Shown piece after piece: positions 1-6,999 of a stretch of 11,040 nt of DNA. Origin of the DNA: Deltaproteobacteria bacterium (GTDB lineage Bacteria > Desulfobacterota > DSM-4660 > Desulfatiglandales > Desulfatiglandaceae); contig JAGHEC010000387.1 of NCBI GenBank assembly GCA_021159525.1, forward strand, positions 1-11,040, written 5' to 3'. The translations under genes were made by a program, and so were the position numbers. Numbering within the stretch: position 1 is the stretch's first letter; every line of letters begins with the position of its first letter. The notes beneath the pieces were generated by a model, which had not been told where the DNA came from, did no database searches, and saw nothing but the letters and a program-made list of their open reading frames with translations.

Positions 1-50
1 CGAGGACAAACCGGGGACCCATCCGAAGGATGGGGTCTGAGTCGAGCGAA

Positions 51-168
51 GCGAGCGAAGAAGAGACGGCGCCCTCCCGGCAGTCGCGTCAGAAAAACCC
101 TTCTGCCCCCATTTATTGAGCTGTTACGACAATCCCAAATTTGACCAAAAATCACCCGGGAACAGTTA
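51..168 (-). repeat. Left copy of a ~120-bp inverted repeat (partner at the right end)
   Basis: Read in reverse complement, this stretch matches 10914-11040 almost base for base; the main difference is an extra ~8 bases in the right copy just beyond the core. It carries the family core as TTATTGAGCTGTTAC (114-127 region), a conserved AGAAAAACCCTTCTGCCCC block (about 91-109), and a GC-rich outer part ending in a short tandem GAGCGAAGC array (43-60). Homology with the right copy runs through the core up to the stop codon of the neighbouring minus-strand gene. Just outside, bases 16-37 can fold into a hairpin (GACCCATCC, loop GAA, GGATGGGGTC with one bulged G). No gene is visible in 1-168. Function is unknown. 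Confidence 0.85.
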
Positions 169-1572
169 CTATTTATTCTTGTTCCTGCGGATCTGCGCGT
201 ACCGGCAGGCCATGCCCAGGGACTTGACGCATCGCTCAGGTTCATCGAATACCGGATACCCCAGGGCCTCCAGTTGTTCCTTCAAGGCCCGAACGGCCGA
301 AGGACCGGGTCCGTAGATCCAAGTGACCACGGGCTTGGGAACGATTCCTTTGAGCGCCTCATATGCCTCTATGTAGGCCTTTTCATTTTTGCCCCTGGCA
401 TCGGCCCACATGACATTGAAAAGGGCATCCACATTTTCGTCCCTAAGCACGGTCTCCAGAATTTGAGTATACACCGTGGAGAAATCCTTCACCGCCGGGA
501 TCATGGGTCCGATGTCCACAGGCATATGACCCAACTCAGGGAATATTCTGTCAAAGGCATCCGCGGTTTCAGGCGAGAGGGAGGCCATGCTGAGCCCGTA
601 TCCGGCCCCCTGGTCCGAGGTCAGCACGCCCAGTGCCCCGGTATATGTGACTATTCCCACGCGGTTTCCGGACGGCAGCGGCTGGGTGGCGAAAATCTTC
701 GGGATCTCGAAAAGTTCGTTGAAGGCCGACAGCCGCAAAACTCCTGCCTGCCGGCATGCGGCATCGAATATGCGGTCATCCACGGCCAGGGATCCGGTAT
801 GGGATGCCGATGCCATGGCGCCCTCTGGCGTGGTCCCCAGCTTCAAGGCCAGCGCCGGCTTCTTTGATGTGAGCCTGCCGCAGACCTTTACGAATCGCTC
901 GCCATCCCGAATGCTCTCGAGATACATGCTGATAACGCGGGTCTTATCATCATGTTCCAGATATTCCAGAAGGTCGCATTCGTCAAGGTCGCACTTATTT
1001 CCGAAATCGCAGATCCTGCTGATGCCCGCTGTCAGCTGAGGATAGGGATAAGCCTGCGGATTGATCATGCCGGTCTGGGAAAAGATGGCCACAGGTCCGG
1101 GTTTGAGTCCATAGTAGCCGGCTTCATAGGGGCAGGGATTAAATCCCGTGTGGGGGCTGACGATGCCTGCTGTGTTGGGCCCGATGATTCGGACCCCCCA
1201 CTCCCTGGCCATGGCCGTGATGCGCTCCTGGAGCAGGGCCCCTTCCTGATTTCGTTCGGCAAAACCGTCTGCAACGAGGATAACGGCCCGAGTTCCCCGC
1301 CTGGCGCATTGCTCCAACACATCGGGTACGTTCCGGGCATTTATCATGATCATGGCCACATCGGGGGTGTCCGGCGTATCATGGATGGAAGGATAGGTGC
1401 GCAGGCCCAGGACCTCGTCGTAGGAAGGGTTGACCGGATAGATCCTGCCACTGTAGCCGGCCTGCCGGAGCGACTTGACCGCCACATACCCGCCAAAGAC
1501 GCCCTCCTTGAACGATCCGATAATGGCCACGCTCTCCGGGTCAAAAAATCGGGAAAAGATATCTCCGCCCAT
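169..1572 (-). CDS. ADP-forming acyl-CoA synthetase alpha-subunit-type protein (CoA-binding)
   Basis: 467 residues, close to the usual length of stand-alone alpha subunits of NDP-forming acetyl/acyl-CoA synthetases. These soluble enzymes interconvert acyl-CoA plus ADP and phosphate with free acid plus CoA and ATP, through a phosphohistidine carried on the alpha subunit. Visible parts: an N-terminal Rossmann-type CoA-binding domain (about 8-140, with SVAIIGS and IGPNTAGI); a succinyl-CoA-synthetase-like flavodoxin domain (about 158-290, with IFSQTG and GNKCDLDECDLLEYL); the SHTGSLA motif with His258 as the likely phosphorylated residue; and a third domain (about 302-455) with VGIVTYTGALGVL, where the family more often has NSGGPG. 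The ATP-grasp beta part is absent from this protein and from the window. The start is supported by AGGAG six bases before the ATG. The gene stands alone between repeats, and its stop codon abuts one. A specific acyl substrate cannot be assigned. Confidence 0.85.
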   Translation of the reverse strand: MGGDIFSRFFDPESVAIIGSFKEGVFGGYVAVKSLRQAGYSGRIYPVNPSYDEVLGLRTYPSIHDTPDTPDVAMIMINARNVPDVLEQCARRGTRAVILVADGFAERNQEGALLQERITAMAREWGVRIIGPNTAGIVSPHTGFNPCPYEAGYYGLKPGPVAIFSQTGMINPQAYPYPQLTAGISRICDFGNKCDLDECDLLEYLEHDDKTRVISMYLESIRDGERFVKVCGRLTSKKPALALKLGTTPEGAMASASHTGSLAVDDRIFDAACRQAGVLRLSAFNELFEIPKIFATQPLPSGNRVGIVTYTGALGVLTSDQGAGYGLSMASLSPETADAFDRIFPELGHMPVDIGPMIPAVKDFSTVYTQILETVLRDENVDALFNVMWADARGKNEKAYIEAYEALKGIVPKPVVTWIYGPGPSAVRALKEQLEALGYPVFDEPERCVKSLGMACRYAQIRRNKNK

Positions 1573-1787
1573 GTAGGCTCCTTTCTGGTTTTACCGGGAT
1601 ACTTGAGAATAGCCCAGTGCCCATCCACAAATAGATTTTGGACACGAGCGAGTTTCCAATCCAGAAATGAGTCATTTTGTATCACCTCAATAATTAGGGG
1701 GATAACTGCGAACCTAGTGCCGGGGCAGAAGAATTTTTCTTCCGCTCTGGGCCTCCGGGCTGTATTCCGTTTTTCCCGCCCGCGCTA

Positions 1788-2013
1788 TGGGGGTCACTGC
1801 CTCCCCTCCATGACGGGACAACAAAATGCGTACGCAGCGCTCGGCGACCGCCCCCTGACTCGTAATAGCCTTTATGGAAAGGCAGCAAAGGACTACCGTC
1901 TTATGAAAGACTGTCCTTGGGGCTGGATCAGAAAGAATTCCAACGCTCTGCTGCCGTTCCCACGAGCTGCAACCGGTTTTTGTCCCGTCTTGGAGGGGAG
2001 GCAGTGACCCCCA
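1788..2013. repeat. Inner inverted repeat, 33-bp arms
   Basis: Arm 1788-1820 begins TGGGGGTCACTGCCTCCCC. Arm 1981-2013 is its reverse complement with one mismatch (CCATGACGGG against CCAAGACGGG). The loop between them is 160 bases. This pair is much better conserved than the outer arms of the same element, which suggests that it is younger or under structural selection. Confidence 0.85.
1868..1918. other. Two adjacent hairpins in the centre of the nested palindrome
   Basis: Hairpin 1 is GCCTTT-ATGG-AAAGGC (1868-1883), a perfect 6-bp stem. Hairpin 2 (1888-1918) pairs AAGGAC with GTCCTT and, further in, GTCTT with AAGAC around a four-base loop, with an asymmetric internal loop. They sit at the tip of the larger palindrome, as expected for a structured RNA, but no promoter or family match is visible. 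Confidence 0.5.
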
Positions 2014-2176
2014 CCCGGCCAGTATAAGCTTTCGGAATTTGCGCGAACCCTGTTTGGTTGCGCCCGTCAGACCGGCGTGAAGAAAAATCATCCTGCCCCG
2101 GTGGTACGTTTGCGGTTATCCCGCTAATTATTGACCCGATACGCGACGGTCTCTCTCAAGATGAAGCTGTAAGGGC

Positions 2177-2956
2177 CTACAAGAAGTTCCTGGAGGAATT
2201 GGACCCGGGGTATTTTTTGGGGATAATCAGCACCTTTTTCAGAATTCCTTCACCCCTTCCCTTTGTAGTCAGTTCCTCGTCATCCCTCAGAGCAAGATGT
2301 ACAATCCGTCGGTCGTGGGGGTTGAGCAGATTGGTGGCTACAGGCTTTTGAATCCTCTTTGCCTTTTCGCCCATTCTCAGGGCCATTTGAACAAGAAAAT
2401 CCCTGCGCCGCTCCCGGTAATTTTCCGAGTCGACAACGACCCGGGTCTTCCTTTCAAGCGACTTGTTGATAATCTTATTGACAATGAATTGAAGAGCGTC
2501 CAGGGTCCTGCCCTTTCTCCCGATCAAAAGCCCCGTCTTGTCCCCCTCGATATTGAGGTTGATGATGCCGTCCTGCTGGGCCGCGGTTACAACAGCCCCT
2601 TCCATGGGGATCCGGGCCAGGATATTTTCCAACGCCTCTTTGGCAGCGGCCAACGCCCTGTTTTCCTCCCCGGGCGTCTCTTGCTCTTCCGAGTCAATCA
2701 GAAAATTGCCCTCTTCCGGAGGCCGGGAAAGGACTTCCTCCACCAGGGTCTTGGTCTCTTCAACAGGCGGTTCAGGCGTCTTTGGGGCGATGGTAACCCG
2801 GATTTTGGCCTTTCGTCCACCCACCAGGCCGAAAATCCCGGCCGAGCCAGGTTCCAGTACCTCGATATCCATTTCTTCGCGGGCAAGCTCGAGCTTTGCG
2901 CATGCCGCCGCTATGGCATCCTCATCTGTTTTTCCTTCGAATTCATAAACTTCCAT
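2177..2956 (-). CDS. jag: Jag/KhpB RNA-binding protein (Jag-N, KH, R3H)
   Basis: 259 residues. The N-terminal Jag domain (1-56) has the typical GIFGLVGGRKAKIRV signature. A charged, Pro/Glu-rich linker (about 57-100) follows. The KH domain (about 118-178) carries the GRKG loop (146-149), and the C-terminal R3H domain includes NPHDRRIVHLAL with the R216-x3-H220 pair. The family binds RNA as a single-strand-specific cytoplasmic protein. In Gram-positive relatives (KhpB/EloR) it affects cell elongation and division; its role in Gram-negative bacteria is poorly known. It follows yidC by 15 bases, and GGAGG lies just before the ATG, so it is very likely co-transcribed with yidC. mnmE, the common next gene, is replaced here by a repeat. 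The end of the protein (YPGSNSSRNFL) is a short non-conserved tail. Confidence 0.93.
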   Translation of the reverse strand: MEVYEFEGKTDEDAIAAACAKLELAREEMDIEVLEPGSAGIFGLVGGRKAKIRVTIAPKTPEPPVEETKTLVEEVLSRPPEEGNFLIDSEEQETPGEENRALAAAKEALENILARIPMEGAVVTAAQQDGIINLNIEGDKTGLLIGRKGRTLDALQFIVNKIINKSLERKTRVVVDSENYRERRRDFLVQMALRMGEKAKRIQKPVATNLLNPHDRRIVHLALRDDEELTTKGRGEGILKKVLIIPKKYPGSNSSRNFL

Positions 2957-2971
2957 GTTTTCCTCCAGATA

Positions 2972-4633
2972 TTATGCCGGTTTTTTGTGAATGCGGTATT
3001 GCTGGCCTATGGAAATGACGTTGTTGACAAGCCAGTACAGAACAAGACCGGAAGGAAAATTAATAAACATAAAGGTAAATATAATTGGCAAAAACAACAT
3101 AATTTTGGCCTGTGCCGGGTCCCCCGGAGTCGGCGTCATTTTTTGCTGAATGAACATGGAGGCCCCCATCAGGAGCGTCAGCACGGGTATCCCATAGGGC
3201 GGGGCCATAAAGGGAATCTGAAAGGGGAAATGAAACAGCCGATCCGGGGCCGACAGGTCGTTTATCCACAATGCAAAGGGCGCGTGTCGCAATTCAATAC
3301 ATCCGCCCAGGACACGGAAGAGGGCAAAAAAGACCGGGATCTGGACGATCATGGGGAGACATCCGCCCATGGGGTTAACCTTGTAGGTCTTGTACAAGGC
3401 CATCATCTCCTGGTTCAGCTTTTGTTTGTCGTTTTTGTACTTTTCCCTCAGTTTCATCATACGGGGCTGGAGCTTCTGCATCTCCTTCATGGACTTGTAG
3501 CTCTTGTGCGTCAGGGGCCAGAAAAGGATTTTGACCAGGATCGTCAGCAGGATGATGGACACCCCGTAATTTTGGATATAACCGTTGAAAAAGCGCAAGA
3601 CATAGAGAAGGGGCTTGGCGATGATGTTGGTCCATCCGAAATTGATGGCTCGATCCAGGTCCTTGCCGAAATCCTTGAGTATCCCCAGGTCTCGGGGCCC
3701 GAGATAGAGCTCATAGCCGGAGGAGATAGTCCCGGACGGGGAGATAGAGACCGTGGGCTGGAGATAGATCCCTTCGAGGATGCCTGATGCCAGATGTCGG
3801 CCGATGAAGGTCCCCTCGACCGGGACATCCGGAACAATGGCTGTCATAAAGTAATTGTCCTCATAGGCTACCCACCCGAGCGGTCCCATCAGTGTCTTCT
3901 CTTCAGAAGGGTCCTCCACCTTCACCTCCTCCAGGCTGTTCTCGAGAAGGAGGGCAAAACCCACATAGGAATAATATCCTCCCTTGTCTGCAGGGGGCAT
4001 GGCCTTGAGATTGCCTTTGAATACTCCTTCCACCGGGGTTTGCGAAGCGTTGGTCACATCTATGTGGAAATCGATTTGGTATCGATCCCAATAAAAGCGA
4101 AATGTCTGGACCACGGTGAGTCCTTCAGGGGTCGTCCCCTTGAAGACCAGATCCTTTGCCGGGGAGTCAGGATCCACATGAATCGCATCCTCGTCCACCT
4201 GGAAGACCATATTCTCCTTCTTTCCGGCCGAGTGGTTGTCAAAACCGATCAGCAGGAAATCTCCCATTTCCTTTTTCAGCGAAACCAAGTCGATCAACGG
4301 AGAAGCAGGGTCTGTAGTCTCCCGATACTTCTTCAGCTTGAAACTCCTGATGGTGGGTCCGGCATTGCTGAAAACAGCCCTGTACAGAGGCGTGTCAATC
4401 TCGATCTCCTTCTCGTTGGGGACCGCGGGCGGGGGCAGCTCGCTGGAGGCGGAAAAAGACTCGGACACGGGACCGACGGCTGGCGCAGGGCCGGCGGCCG
4501 GCTCTTGTCCCGACACATGGGCCGGGATATCTTGTTTTACCGGGGCCTGTTCCTGCTTGGGTCCGAAGTAAAGGGACCATCCCACGAGTATGATGAATGA
4601 TAATATGAACGCCAGTAAAGTTCGTTTGTCCAT
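2972..4633 (-). CDS. yidC: Membrane protein insertase YidC
   Basis: 553 residues, the normal size for the Gram-negative form. YidC inserts and folds inner-membrane proteins alone or with SecYEG. An N-terminal membrane segment (6-23) precedes a Pro/Ala-rich linker (25-72) and the large periplasmic beta-sandwich domain (about 78-335). The 60KD-IMP insertase domain (355-550) has the remaining membrane helices. It contains YGVSIILLTILVKILFWPLT (357-376), the cytoplasmic coiled-coil hairpin (LQPRMMKLREKYKNDKQKLN), KVNPMGGCLPM, APFALWINDLSAPD and FPSGLVLYWLVNN. Lys368 aligns with the positively charged Arg366 of the E. coli groove, so the charge is kept but the residue differs. The gene follows yidD by 107 bases. 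Its ribosome-binding site is weak (GCAAAG upstream), so translation may depend on the upstream message. Confidence 0.98.
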   Translation of the reverse strand: MDKRTLLAFILSFIILVGWSLYFGPKQEQAPVKQDIPAHVSGQEPAAGPAPAVGPVSESFSASSELPPPAVPNEKEIEIDTPLYRAVFSNAGPTIRSFKLKKYRETTDPASPLIDLVSLKKEMGDFLLIGFDNHSAGKKENMVFQVDEDAIHVDPDSPAKDLVFKGTTPEGLTVVQTFRFYWDRYQIDFHIDVTNASQTPVEGVFKGNLKAMPPADKGGYYSYVGFALLLENSLEEVKVEDPSEEKTLMGPLGWVAYEDNYFMTAIVPDVPVEGTFIGRHLASGILEGIYLQPTVSISPSGTISSGYELYLGPRDLGILKDFGKDLDRAINFGWTNIIAKPLLYVLRFFNGYIQNYGVSIILLTILVKILFWPLTHKSYKSMKEMQKLQPRMMKLREKYKNDKQKLNQEMMALYKTYKVNPMGGCLPMIVQIPVFFALFRVLGGCIELRHAPFALWINDLSAPDRLFHFPFQIPFMAPPYGIPVLTLLMGASMFIQQKMTPTPGDPAQAKIMLFLPIIFTFMFINFPSGLVLYWLVNNVISIGQQYRIHKKPA

Positions 4634-4684
4634 TTTGTATACTTTGCCCCGATCAATTCAGTGTGGCACAGGGGAATGGCTCAC

Positions 4685-4711
4685 CCTTCTCCCGGAGGCC
4701 CGGGCAGAAGG
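4685..4711. other. Strong hairpin in the yidD-yidC gap
   Basis: CCTTCT, CCCGG, loop AGGC, CCGGG, bulged C and AGAAGG form an 11-bp stem with one bulge. On the minus-strand transcript it lies about 50 bases before the yidC start and is not followed by a U tract, so it does not look like an intrinsic terminator. It could attenuate, or protect an RNA end between yidD and yidC. Its GGCCTCCGGG-type core resembles the GC-rich centre of the dispersed repeats at 1748-1760 and 6901-6918, so it may be a repeat remnant. Confidence 0.5.
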
Positions 4712-4740
4712 CCGTACCATATTCCGCAAATGACCTCGCA

Positions 4741-4989
4741 CTAAGGAAGCGGGTCATATCCGCCAGGATGGAAGGGATGACACTTCAGGATTCTGACAAG
4801 GGCCAGCCACCCCCCCTTCAAAATTCCGTACCTGCTGAAGGCATGGCGGGCATAGGTTGAGCATGTGGGGTAAAAACGGCAGGAAGGAGCCCAAAAAGGC
4901 GAAATAAAACATTGATATATAGATATCAACCCGATAGGTATATATCTAAGACTGACAATTAAGCTCTTTTTTGAAAAAGACCTCTCCAA
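4741..4989 (-). CDS. yidD: Membrane protein insertion efficiency factor YidD
   Basis: 82 residues. The conserved core is complete: IYQCFISPFWAPSCRFYPTCSTYA followed in the family order by a G-x-KGGWLALVRILKCHPFHPGGYDP block, with the invariant cysteines at 37, 43 and 70. YidD is a small protein attached to the inner face of the membrane by an amphipathic N-terminus. It assists YidC-dependent insertion. The first codon is a TTG (4987-4989) lying inside rnpA, giving a 44-base overlap; rnpA-yidD overlap is common. No ATG or GTG exists nearby in frame. A second TTG about 20 codons downstream would remove most of the N-terminal helix, so the upstream TTG is preferred although its ribosome-binding site (AAGAAGAA) is weak. 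Confidence 0.92.
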   Translation of the reverse strand: MERSFSKKSLIVSLRYIPIGLISIYQCFISPFWAPSCRFYPTCSTYARHAFSRYGILKGGWLALVRILKCHPFHPGGYDPLP

Positions 4990-5301
4990 GTTCTTCTTTT
5001 ACTTTCCAGAGATCCAGGTAGCTGGCATCCTTCTTCGCTGCGACGACAATGTCATACCCTTGGGGGATTCGAGGGCTATTGAGCCTGAAAAACTCTCGTA
5101 TCAGCCGTTTGATTCGATTTCGTTTGACCGCATTGCCCGCCTTTCTGCTGGCAGTGATCCCCAACCTGGTTATGCTCAGCCCATTTTGTTTGGCAATGGC
5201 GACAAAATGCCTCGTATGATAGCGTTTTCCCGACCGATTTACATTGACAAAATCCGCTCGATTCAGTAATCTTTTTTTTTTGGAAATGAGAAAAGCGTCA
5301 T
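4946..5301 (-). CDS. rnpA: RNase P protein component, with an apparent frameshift near the N-terminus
   Basis: This protein helps the RNase P RNA process tRNA 5' ends. The conserved body is clear: RADFVNVNRSGKRYHTRHF, then LGITASRKAGNAVKRNRIKRLIREFFRL (the RNR signature helix) and YDIVVAAKK. This frame is open from a stop at 5321-5323 but has no ATG, GTG or TTG before the conserved part; the first TTG (5162-5164) would delete about 46 family residues. In the next frame, ATG at 5299-5301 starts MTLFSFPKKK but stops soon after the run of ten A (5272-5281). One more A would join the two into a 118-residue protein starting MTLFSFPKKKRLLNRADF, similar to E. coli's N-terminal FPRELRLL. Explanations are a homopolymer sequencing error, slippage on the A run, or a rare start codon (ATT at 5287 or CTG at 5266). 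The gene lies 37 bases after rpmH and overlaps yidD. Confidence 0.9.
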
Positions 5302-5338
5302 ACCAGTAGAGAAAATTCGGTCAGATCCTGGGGGCATG

Positions 5339-5479
5339 CTATGCAGATACGGCGATTCGCTTCCGCCCCTTGGCCCTCCTTCTCTTCAAGACATTAATAC
5401 CGGCTCTTGTGCGCATCCTTGCTCTGAAACCATGGGTTCTGGCCCTTTTGATGCTGCTGGGTTGATACGTCCTCTTCAT
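5339..5479 (-). CDS. rpmH: 50S ribosomal protein L34
   Basis: 46 residues, starting MKRTYQPSSIKRARTHGFRA and ending in RRRAKGRKRIAVSA. Length and sequence match L34, a very basic protein of the large ribosomal subunit, throughout. The ATG has AAAGGAAA about ten bases upstream. It is the first gene of the minus-strand cluster and has its own promoter 40-70 bases upstream. rpmH-rnpA-yidD-yidC-jag is a widely conserved order. dnaA, which often lies upstream of rpmH, is replaced here by the divergent mreB. Confidence 0.98.
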   Translation of the reverse strand: MKRTYQPSSIKRARTHGFRARMRTRAGINVLKRRRAKGRKRIAVSA

Positions 5480-5517
5480 GATCCAATTTCCTTTGAGTGA
5501 ATTTTATGTAAAAAATA

Positions 5518-5547
5518 AATATAGTGATTAATCGGCCCTTTTGTCAA
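5518..5547 (-). promoter_or_regulatory. Sigma70-type promoter of rpmH-rnpA-yidD-yidC-jag
   Basis: On the minus strand a perfect TTGACA (5542-5547) is followed after 18 bases by TATATT (5518-5523). Transcription would begin near 5510, giving a leader of about 30 bases before the L34 start codon that carries the ribosome-binding site. Position and quality fit a strong ribosomal-protein promoter. Confidence 0.75.
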
Positions 5548-5690
5548 GGTAAATTGTCCGGCAAATAATCGCGACCCTCTTCCTCGAAACCGCAGGGAAT
5601 TAGATCGCGGGCCCGGGAGGAGTTAGTGGCTCCATTTTAAGGAAGTTGGGCAGACGGGGGTGTTTAGCCCTATTTCCCCATTTTTTGTAA

Positions 5691-5719
5691 TTGCTTATTT
5701 ACGGCGCTTCGGTTATCTA
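5691..5719 (+). promoter_or_regulatory. Candidate promoter of mreB
   Basis: TTGCTT (5691-5696) and TATCTA (5714-5719) are separated by 17 bases and lie 42 bases before the mreB ATG. Both hexamers deviate from consensus, so this is tentative. The -10 overlaps a small hairpin (TATCT/AGATA, 5714-5730). The rest of the 281-bp divergent spacer (5480-5760) shows no gene. Confidence 0.35.
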
Positions 5720-5760
5720 TTTGGAGATACAGATGTATGTTTATTTGAAAGGAAACGCCC

Positions 5761-6795
5761 ATGCTTTTTGATCCCATTTTAGGCTTATTCTCGAACGACC
5801 TGGCGATAGATCTCGGCACGGCCAACACCCTCGTCTATATGAAAGGGAAGGGGATTGTCCTGAGTGAACCCTCGGTAGTGGCTGTGAGAAAAAACGGCCG
5901 AAGCGGCAACAAGGTCCTCGCTGTAGGAAGAGACGCCAAGATGATGCTGGGGAGGACCCCGGGGAACATCGTAGCCATACGGCCCATGAAGGACGGGGTG
6001 ATCGCGGATTTTGAGATTACGGAGGCCATGCTCCGTTATTTTATACGCAAGGCCCATAATCGACGGACATTCGTGAGGCCCCGCATTATCATCTGCGTCC
6101 CGAGCGGCATTACTCAGGTGGAGAAACGGGCCGTTAGAGAATCTGCCGAATCCGCCGGCGCCAGGGAGGTTTTTCTGATTGAAGAGCCCATGGCAGCCGC
6201 CATTGGTGCAGGATTGCCCATCACCGAACCCAAGAGCAATATGGTAGTGGATATTGGAGGGGGCACCACCGAGGTCGCGGTCATATCCCTTGCCGGGATC
6301 GTTTATAGTAAATCAGTCCGGGTCGGCGGAGACAAGATGGATGAGGCCATCCTCCAGTATATCAAGCGGAAATACAATTTACTCATCGGCATCACCACCG
6401 CGGAACTGATCAAAATAACCATCGGGAGCGCCTATCCCGATGAACAGCCGGAAACCATCGAAGTCAAGGGACGGGATCTGGTGACCGGGATTCCCAAGAT
6501 CCTCACCATAGACTCGGACGAGGTGCGAAAGGCCATCTCCGAACAGATCGAAACCATTGTTGAAACCGTTAGGATCGCCCTTGAACAGACCCCCCCGGAG
6601 CTGGCGGCCGATATTGTGGACACAGGCATTGTACTGGCCGGAGGAGGGGCCCTTTTGAAAAACCTGGACGTACTCCTCCGGGAAGAAACAAAGGTTCCCA
6701 TCGTTCTGAGCGAAGACCCCCTGACCGCCATTGCCATCGGTTCGGGAATGGCCTTGGACAATCTTGCAACACTGAAAGAGGTCGTTGTTAAATAG
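5761..6795 (+). CDS. mreB: Rod-shape-determining actin homologue MreB
   Basis: 344 residues, typical length. MreB forms short membrane-bound filaments that orient lateral peptidoglycan synthesis. The actin/Hsp70-type ATPase motifs are all present: phosphate 1 DLGTANT (17-23), connect 1 around EEPMAAAIGAGLPI, phosphate 2 DIGGGTTE (164-171) and the adenosine motif GIVLAGGGALL (289-299). The N-terminus is short and hydrophobic (MLFDPILGLF), suited to membrane contact. AAAGGAAA lies upstream of the ATG; an in-frame ATG 24 bases earlier runs into TGA, fixing this start. The gene is followed by an unusually long repeat-filled gap before mreC, so it may be transcribed separately. Confidence 0.98.
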   Translation: MLFDPILGLFSNDLAIDLGTANTLVYMKGKGIVLSEPSVVAVRKNGRSGNKVLAVGRDAKMMLGRTPGNIVAIRPMKDGVIADFEITEAMLRYFIRKAHNRRTFVRPRIIICVPSGITQVEKRAVRESAESAGAREVFLIEEPMAAAIGAGLPITEPKSNMVVDIGGGTTEVAVISLAGIVYSKSVRVGGDKMDEAILQYIKRKYNLLIGITTAELIKITIGSAYPDEQPETIEVKGRDLVTGIPKILTIDSDEVRKAISEQIETIVETVRIALEQTPPELAADIVDTGIVLAGGGALLKNLDVLLREETKVPIVLSEDPLTAIAIGSGMALDNLATLKEVVVK

Positions 6796-6854
6796 TTCGT
6801 ATGATCTCAAAAAACCGGGGCATGATTGCAAATTGAGGAATTCGGGGAAGAGTT

Positions 6855-6983
6855 GTAACAGCTCAATAACCCTGGGCAGGAGGGTTTTTCTGAAGAGACC
6901 AGCCCGGAGGCCCGGAGCACAAGAAAAATCTTCCTGCCCCGGTGGTACGGTCGCTGTTATCCCCCGAATTATCGAGCTGATAC
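6855..6983. repeat. 129-bp compact palindromic repeat between mreB and mreC
   Basis: The left end is GTAACAGCTCAATAACCC. The right end, in reverse complement, is GTATCAGCTCGATAATTC. Both arms contain a GGGCAGGA.G.TTTTTCT block, and a GC-rich centre (CAGCCCGGAGGCCCGGAGC) lies between. The right three quarters (6901-6983) match the reverse complement of 1679-1762 over about 84 bases, and the left end matches the copy at 10964-11002. It lies wholly in the mreB-mreC spacer. As RNA it would fold into one long imperfect hairpin, which could affect read-through. Confidence 0.85.
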
Positions 6984-6999
6984 GAAGAGTTGATGCAAA

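Larger units (their letters stand above)
1679..2143. repeat. 465-bp nested palindromic, MITE-like element
   Basis: The outer arms (1679-1743 and 2079-2143) are imperfect inverted repeats. The left starts GTATCACCTCAATAATTA; the right, in reverse complement, starts GTATCGGGTCAATAATTA. Both then carry a GGGATAAC.GC block, CCGGGGCAG and a T-rich ATTTTTCTTC. A second, almost perfect inverted pair lies inside at 1788-1820 and 1981-2013 (32 of 33 bases match by eye). The centre holds two small hairpins. I see no credible coding sequence in the 604-bp gap 1573-2176. Long terminal inverted repeats without a transposase suggest a non-autonomous mobile element. A structured RNA is an alternative. I cannot define a clear target-site duplication. 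Confidence 0.7.

Noticed and set aside
952..2007. Plus-strand open frame of 351 codons
   Set aside because: It is antisense to the acyl-CoA synthetase gene and continues into the palindromic repeat, with no recognisable domain.
2058..2351. Plus-strand frame whose middle part (DGLSQDEAVRAYKKFLEELD) looks protein-like
   Set aside because: It begins inside the repeat and runs into the antisense of jag. The protein-like stretch is short and without a family match I can name, so it is probably chance.
3262..3270. Perfect DnaA-box-like TTATCCACA
   Set aside because: It lies inside yidC and encodes the conserved LWIND segment. There is no cluster of boxes or AT-rich unwinding region, so it does not indicate an origin.
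2297..3787. Long plus-strand open frame of 496 codons
   Set aside because: It runs antisense to jag and yidC, both clearly recognised. It has no family features and spans the gap between the two genes, as expected for a shadow frame.
5640..5692. GGGGG..CCCC followed by a T run, considered as a terminator
   Set aside because: The possible stem is only four base pairs with a long loop, and no upstream plus-strand gene would need it.
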